From: Mesostigma viride
Lineage: Eukaryota; Streptophyta; Mesostigmatophyceae; Mesostigmatales; Mesostigmataceae
NCBI GenBank assembly: GCA_009746045.1
Contig: RPFO01000086.1
Location: 1,534,626-1,598,625, forward strand
Reading direction: 5' to 3'
DNA length: 64,000 bases
The translations under genes and the position numbers were made by a program. How positions within the stretch are numbered: position 1 is the stretch's first letter; the number at the start of each line of letters is the position of its first letter. The notes beneath the pieces are model-generated. The model saw only the letters and a list, made by a program, of their open reading frames with translations, did no database searches and was not told where the DNA came from. This document shows positions 59,397 through 64,000 of this stretch, piece after piece.

Positions 59397-61891
59397 GCCT
59401 GTCAGCCGGGGGTAACCTGGACAGGTCCTTAGATAGTACCCCAGATAAAAATTTTTGCCTGCCTGTTTTTATAACCTCTGTAGGAGCTGAATCTTCCCTA
59501 CCACTACGTGTGCGTCCTCTTATGTTCTTGAATGGTGGTTTAACCGTTCCCCACACTGTTGTAGACCCTTTCTTGCATGCTGATGAACTTTTGAATGTCT
59601 CTGTGTTGGTAGATAGCGGTGCGGCTAGCTCCTTTGTGAGCGAGGCCCTAGTTAGGCGTTTAGGACTAGTCCCTACCCCTCACACCAAACCTGTCACTGT
59701 TCATTATGCTGATGGTCGCACCAGTCATTCCCCGGGTACGGTGTCCCTTCCCCTGGTCATACAAGGACGTACTGTCAACCTGACGGCCACTATAGGCCCT
59801 ATCACTACCGCTGATGTATTACTAGGATTAGATTGGCACCAGGATAATAAGATTACTATTAATTATGATACCATGGTCATTTGGTTTCCAGATAGCTCTT
59901 ACTGGGTACCGGAACGTCATTATAGATTGGAAAATTTATCCTTGGTAGATATTACTCCTCCTACACCTGTTGATCCTCCTGTAAGACCTATACCTGAAGT
60001 ATTAATGTCCAATGATGAGTTGCGTTCTGAATTAAAGGAATATGGATATTTATTATGTATGTTCCTTCAGTTAGAAGTACAGGAGATACCTATCACTAAT
60101 AATAGTGTGGATATAGATATAAACACAGTGGATACAATAGGAGTGGGATTTACTGAAAATGAAATAGTAAGATACATGGCTGTGATAGATTCCTCAAAAG
60201 TTTTTGAAGAAAAGACTCCTTCTTATCCTCCTCCTCGTTCTGTTTTACACCGTGTAGTTATCAAGGACGGTGCAGTTCCTACGCACTCTCCGATGTATAG
60301 AATGGGCCCTACCGAGTTAAAGGAACTAAAACAGATTTTAGTGTCACTATTAGAAGCAGGATTGATAGAGCCTAGTAACTCTCCCTACTCAGCTGGTGTC
60401 CTGTTAGTTCCTAAGCCAAATGGCAAGTTTCGCCTAGTTACTGATTATAGGAAGTTGAATGATATTACTGTGAAGTCTAAATACCCTCTACCTCGTATTG
60501 ATGATATATTTAATAAGGTTAAAGGTTCCACTTGTTTCACAGTACTGGATTGTGCGGATGGTTTTTGGCAGTTGCGGATAGCTCCTGAGGATTGCCATAA
60601 AACCGCCTTTGCTACCCCTTTTGGTCATTACCAGTTTAGAGTAGCGGCTATGGGACTCTGTAACTCGCCTGCCTCTTTTCAAATGTTAATGAATGAAGTG
60701 CTTAGACCTGTTATGGGAAATTCTCACCTTCCTCAGGTGTCCTCTGATTTAAAGGATCCTTCCTTCTCCTCTGTTTCTTTATCTGAGCATGACCGTTCTT
60801 GTGCTCAAGCTTACTTAGATGATATTCTTATTTACTCTCCTGATTTTGAAACGCACCTACGTGATTTAAAGAAAGTATTAGAAATAATGGCTGAAAATTC
60901 TTTGTGGGCGCGCCGTGCTAAAGTTCGTTCGGGTAGGAGTGTCCCATTTTTAGGGCACGTTCTGTCAGATGCCGGGGTCGCTACCGACCCGGATAAAACT
61001 AAGTCAATTCAGGAATGGCCTACTCCTACCGACGTTAAAGGTGTACGTAGTTTTCTAGGAATTGCTTCTTACTATAGGCGTTTTATCCCGCGTTTCGCAA
61101 CTATAGCAGCCCCTATTAATCATTTATTAAAGAAGGATATCCCCTTTGTTTGGAGTAGTGAATGTCAGTCGGCTTTTCAGTGTCTAAAATCCCTACTCCT
61201 TTCCCCTCCTGTACTCATCCTACCGGATACTACTAAACCCTTTGTGGTAGCTACAGATGCTAGTAAGGTAGCTATAGGGGGCGTCCTTCTCCAGGATCAG
61301 GGTCAGGGCTTACAGCCAATTGAGTATATCTCTAGGACAATGCTCCCTGCGGAGCGTAACTATCCCGTACACCAGCAGGAACTCTTAGCGGTGGTGTATT
61401 GTTGCCACGCGTGGCAGCACTTTCTTAAAGGTGCTCAATTTGATGTCTGCCTGAATGAACCCTGTGAGCTAGATCCTTATAGGTTAGTTATCCAAACGGA
61501 TCACCGTCCCCTTACCCATCTTCTCTCCCAACCCAACCTTACCCCTCGGCAAGCGCGCTGGATGGAATTTTTAGCACAGTTTTCCCCTTTTAAACTTCAG
61601 TATGTTAAGGGTGTAGATAACATAGTACCAGATGCACTCTCTCGTCGTGCAGATTACTCCTTTTTCGAGGACCTTGATGTTCTCAATACTACTCTAGTTC
61701 CTACTACTATGGGTGTAACCCCTTATGGTGAACTACCTGATGATGAATCCTATGCCTACCTCTTTCATACAGCTGTTCGCATGCCTGATCTCCTTTCTCA
61801 CGTAGGACTCTCTCTCCCGTGTGAGGCCCTTCCCGTGGCCTCGGTGGGGGGGAGGGGAAAAATAAAATTTCTATACCGCTTAGCCATATAG
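59396..61891 (+). CDS. Chromovirus protease, reverse transcriptase and RNase H
   Basis: The frame is open from about 59372 and includes the Met at 59510. Protease: VSVLVDSGAASSFVS (about 59600). RT: SPYSAGVLLVPKPNGKFRLV, DYRKLNDITVKSKYPLPRID, FTVLDCADGFWQLRI, AMGLCNSPASFQMLMNEVL, then AYLDDILIYS with the catalytic LDD. The spacer between the SPASFQ motif and YLDD is about 30 residues longer than in typical Ty3 RTs. RNase H: FVVATDASKVAIGGVLLQD, YPVHQQELLAVVYC, IQTDHRPLTHLL, VPDALSRRAD. It ends at a TAG at 61889-61891 after leaving the conserved region at a G7 run near 61848. It is one base behind Gag-NC and one base ahead of integrase. Confidence 0.93.
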   Translation, partial: GLSAGGNLDRSLDSTPDKNFCLPVFITSVGAESSLPLRVRPLMFLNGGLTVPHTVVDPFLHADELLNVSVLVDSGAASSFVSEALVRRLGLVPTPHTKPVTVHYADGRTSHSPGTVSLPLVIQGRTVNLTATIGPITTADVLLGLDWHQDNKITINYDTMVIWFPDSSYWVPERHYRLENLSLVDITPPTPVDPPVRPIPEVLMSNDELRSELKEYGYLLCMFLQLEVQEIPITNNSVDIDINTVDTIGVGFTENEIVRYMAVIDSSKVFEEKTPSYPPPRSVLHRVVIKDGAVPTHSPMYRMGPTELKELKQILVSLLEAGLIEPSNSPYSAGVLLVPKPNGKFRLVTDYRKLNDITVKSKYPLPRIDDIFNKVKGSTCFTVLDCADGFWQLRIAPEDCHKTAFATPFGHYQFRVAAMGLCNSPASFQMLMNEVLRPVMGNSHLPQVSSDLKDPSFSSVSLSEHDRSCAQAYLDDILIYSPDFETHLRDLKKVLEIMAENSLWARRAKVRSGRSVPFLGHVLSDAGVATDPDKTKSIQEWPTPTDVKGVRSFLGIASYYRRFIPRFATIAAPINHLLKKDIPFVWSSECQSAFQCLKSLLLSPPVLILPDTTKPFVVATDASKVAIGGVLLQDQGQGLQPIEYISRTMLPAERNYPVHQQELLAVVYCCHAWQHFLKGAQFDVCLNEPCELDPYRLVIQTDHRPLTHLLSQPNLTPRQARWMEFLAQFSPFKLQYVKGVDNIVPDALSRRADYSFFEDLDVLNTTLVPTTMGVTPYGELPDDESYAYLFHTAVRMPDLLSHVGLSLPCEALPVASVGGRGKIKFLYRLAI

Positions 61892-63528
61892 CGACTAGGT
61901 CAGGAAAGTCTTATGAAAACATAGTCCCTCTAGGACCTCCCCTTCTCTTTGGCAAGGCGGTAGGAGATCTCTTTAAACCTGTTCTGGATACCTCTGTAGC
62001 GATGCCTACCTCTGATCTTGAACGTCTTATTAGTAGATTTACGGCCACTGAGCCGGAAGCATTAGCTGCCATTGCTGCACATCCCCAACAATTAGGCAAG
62101 CACCCTTGTAAATTTGTAGGTGGGTTTTTATATGTGCAGATAGCAGATTCTCCCCCTCAATGGCGCCTGTATGTCCCTCCTATCTGTCGCTCCTCCTTGC
62201 TCTTTGAGTTGCATGACTTAGCTGCTCATCAGGGTGGTAAACGGGTACGGGACCTAGTAGCCCGCTCTTATTACTGGCCTTCCCTTTATAAGGATGTAGA
62301 TGAGTATGTTAGAACTTGTCAATCTTGCCAGGAGATGAAACCCAATAACGTAGGACAGATAGCAGAACCTAGGACCTTGCCTGACCCCATCATGCCGTGG
62401 GATTCTATCATGATGGATTTTGTAGGACCTTTTAGAAAGAATGATAGGGGCAATGCCCAGATCCTTGTGTTCATAGATCGTTTTACTCGTATGTGCCATC
62501 TCGTGCCGTGTCCTTTAGAACTCACAGCACGTGATTGCGCACGCCTATACCTCAATAATGTATACAGATATCATGGTTTGAGTAGGCAGTTTATTAGTGA
62601 TAAGGATAAGTTATTTACCTCAGATTTTTGGCAGCAGTTTTTCGCTGCCATCGGTACCAAGGTTACCTACGGTACTGCCTACCACTCCTCCTCCTCTCAT
62701 TTAGTAGAGCGTCTTAATAGGGTAGTGGAAGAAGCGCTTAGGCACTATGTTAATGGCTCGGGAAGTGATTGGGAGGATTATTTATGTTTGGTAGAGTTCT
62801 CCCTCAACAATTGTCCCCAAGCTGCGCATGGATATACGCCCTTCTTCTTAGATACTGGTAGACAGCCTCTTACTCCTACCTCTCTCTTAGCTAGTCCTCT
62901 ACGGGACAAGGATGATGTGTCCCGAGATACTGTAGAAGGTGTACAGTCCTTACTAGATAGAATGAAAACTGCTCATGACCACGCGATCTCAGGGTACCAA
63001 AAAGCTCAGTCTAAGTACCTTGCTAGGTTGCGTGCCTCCTTAGATAGAAGAGCACCTGAGATAGAAATAGGAGATCTAGTATTAGTAGAAGGCCCCCGTG
63101 TTGGCCGTTTTGCTCATAAGTTTGAAGCAGAACTTAAGGTCAAACTTAGGCCCGCCTTCTTAGGACCCTTCCATGTGTTGTCTAGAGTAGGAAATTTCTT
63201 ATATAAAGTCGATATCCCTACCTCTTGGCAGACACATTCAAACACCTTCCATAGAAGCCAGCTGAAACTGTACCACCCTAGTACGTTCGCTGGTAGAGAG
63301 CTAGCGCCTGCCCCTTTAGAGCATAACCCTGACACTGGGGAAGTAGAAGACGAAGTAGAAAGCATCGTGGCCCATAGAGATATCAAAAAGGGCCGCGGTA
63401 CCCAGCGTCAGTATAAAGTGAAGTGGATGTATGCTCGTAGTGAAGTAGATAAGGTCTGGTATACGGAGAGTGAGCTAGATGGGTGTAGTCGCCTGCTGCA
63501 GGAATATAAAACCCTGCACAAGCTCTAG
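61852..63528 (+). CDS. Chromovirus integrase with chromodomain
   Basis: The frame is open from the G-run at about 61848 to a stop at 63526-63528; the first internal Met is at 62002. HHCC zinc-binding motif: FELHDLAAHQGG ... CQSCQEMK. Catalytic D,D,E core: WDSIMMDFVGPF (D), QFISDKDKLFTSDFW (D), SSHLVERLNRVVEEALRHY (E). C-terminal GPY/F-type region: FKLRPAFLGPF-like (KLRPAFLGPFHVLSRVGNFL). The last about 55 residues are a chromodomain (VESIVAHRDIKKGRGTQRQY, KVKWMYARSEVDKVWY), which in chromoviruses directs integration to marked chromatin. All three catalytic residues are present. Confidence 0.93.
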   Translation, partial: EGKNKISIPLSHIATRSGKSYENIVPLGPPLLFGKAVGDLFKPVLDTSVAMPTSDLERLISRFTATEPEALAAIAAHPQQLGKHPCKFVGGFLYVQIADSPPQWRLYVPPICRSSLLFELHDLAAHQGGKRVRDLVARSYYWPSLYKDVDEYVRTCQSCQEMKPNNVGQIAEPRTLPDPIMPWDSIMMDFVGPFRKNDRGNAQILVFIDRFTRMCHLVPCPLELTARDCARLYLNNVYRYHGLSRQFISDKDKLFTSDFWQQFFAAIGTKVTYGTAYHSSSSHLVERLNRVVEEALRHYVNGSGSDWEDYLCLVEFSLNNCPQAAHGYTPFFLDTGRQPLTPTSLLASPLRDKDDVSRDTVEGVQSLLDRMKTAHDHAISGYQKAQSKYLARLRASLDRRAPEIEIGDLVLVEGPRVGRFAHKFEAELKVKLRPAFLGPFHVLSRVGNFLYKVDIPTSWQTHSNTFHRSQLKLYHPSTFAGRELAPAPLEHNPDTGEVEDEVESIVAHRDIKKGRGTQRQYKVKWMYARSEVDKVWYTESELDGCSRLLQEYKTLHKL

Positions 63529-64000
63529 TTGTAGACCTTCTCCTCTCTTATGTTATGTCTGCTGTCGACGGGTGGTTGGTTGTCCCCTCCCCTCCGCAGC
63601 CGTCATGTCAGAGCCTACCCCTCCGGCTGAGAGCCCGCTGCCGTCCCGCCCCTACCGGACCCTGAGCTGTACTTCGAGGCCCTTCCGGGCCGCTGGGTGT
63701 CACGGTCCAGTTTTCCGGGTGGCATCGTGCAGCCGGCCCTCCAGGCCCAACATGCGGTTTAGTCAGGGCTGCTCTCTTGGGGTCACGTGGTACGGTCCCT
63801 CCCCTGCTGAACCGCACCAGCTTGTTTTGCACGGGTTCGACGATGCCGGCACTGTTTGCTAGAATGTGGCTCCAGCTGTCCAGCCTTGGGACAGATAGCT
63901 GCGGTTCTCCAGTGCCCCGGGTGTTTTCCTACCTTTCTACCCCTGTGGGCCGCTCCTGCCTACGGGATGTGTTCCCCTGGCTTCCGGCCGAGGGTGATGC
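63529..64000. other. GC-rich sequence after integrase
   Basis: GC-rich and unlike the AT-rich coding part of the element. A plus frame 63605-63862 has an ATG but no recognisable domain. It may be the 3' non-coding region of the retrotransposon or a short extra ORF; no polypurine tract or LTR start (TGTTAC) is seen before the window ends. Confidence 0.4.

Larger units (their letters stand above)
51933..64000 (+). mobile_element. Ty3-type chromovirus LTR retrotransposon, 3' end beyond window
   Basis: Order: 5' LTR (split by a hAT element), small leader ORFs, gag with CCHC knuckle, protease, RT, RNase H, then integrase with a C-terminal chromodomain. This order is the Ty3 lineage and the chromodomain makes it a chromovirus. 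Codon usage is T/A-rich at third positions, unlike the GC-rich host exons. The 3' LTR was not found before 64000. Confidence 0.9.

Noticed and set aside
63605-63862. Short plus frame after integrase as an envelope-like or accessory gene
   Set aside because: No signal peptide, membrane segment or known motif; composition fits GC-rich non-coding DNA.

Overview
This window looks like nuclear DNA of a eukaryote, most likely a microalga or related protist. The genes have many GT-AG introns and GC-rich exons. Introns and spacers are filled with very long microsatellites and minisatellites. Non-LTR, LTR (Ty3/chromovirus), hAT and TIR-type transposons are interleaved. A proline-rich, hydroxyproline-glycoprotein-like stalk on one secreted enzyme fits a walled or scaled alga, but the sequence alone does not fix the species. 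I see no bacterial operons, CRISPR arrays, rRNA genes or convincing tRNA genes.

Host genes. (A) A plus-strand gene, exons at 2320-16246, whose 5' part is not recognised in the window; it has an SRPBCC/START-like domain half and a Cys-rich C-terminus. (B) A plus-strand nine-exon membrane-protein gene, 36290-45677. (C) A minus-strand four-exon gene, 34950-30883, encoding a secreted, probably GPI-anchored, PQQ-type glucose/sorbosone dehydrogenase; it diverges from gene B across a 1.3-kb spacer. (D) The 3' exons of a minus-strand SGNH/GDSL-hydrolase-like gene, 51649-49928, whose upstream part is cut off by transposons. Exon joins in A, B, C and D were checked by intron phase and by continuity of the protein; most introns are phase 0.

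Mobile DNA. The 6.9-9.0 kb region holds a head-to-tail pair (short and long form) of an unknown element inside a (GTGC)n array. The 13.5-19.7 kb region holds minus-strand LINE pieces, including an intact-looking ORF1. A 9.1-kb segment (19753-28869) is bounded by perfect 29-bp inverted repeats and a 3-bp direct repeat, and carries two unrecognised genes plus large arrays. The 28.9-30.3 kb and 46.2-49.5 kb regions are nests of LINE 3' ends, several with recognisable target-site duplications. From 51933 to the window end lies a Ty3 chromovirus (extra small ORFs, gag, protease-RT-RNase H, integrase with chromodomain). Its 5' LTR is split by a 4.1-kb hAT element with a perfect 8-bp target duplication.

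Features of most interest. At several exon 3' ends in genes A and D the last bases of the exon together with the splice donor are repeated a short distance inside the intron. The chromovirus carries an upstream ORF with a caulimovirus-P6/RNase H1-N type domain. LINE 3' ends share a hairpin and a TTAA-type tail. Several reading-frame breaks coincide with homopolymer runs, so some may be assembly errors rather than real mutations.
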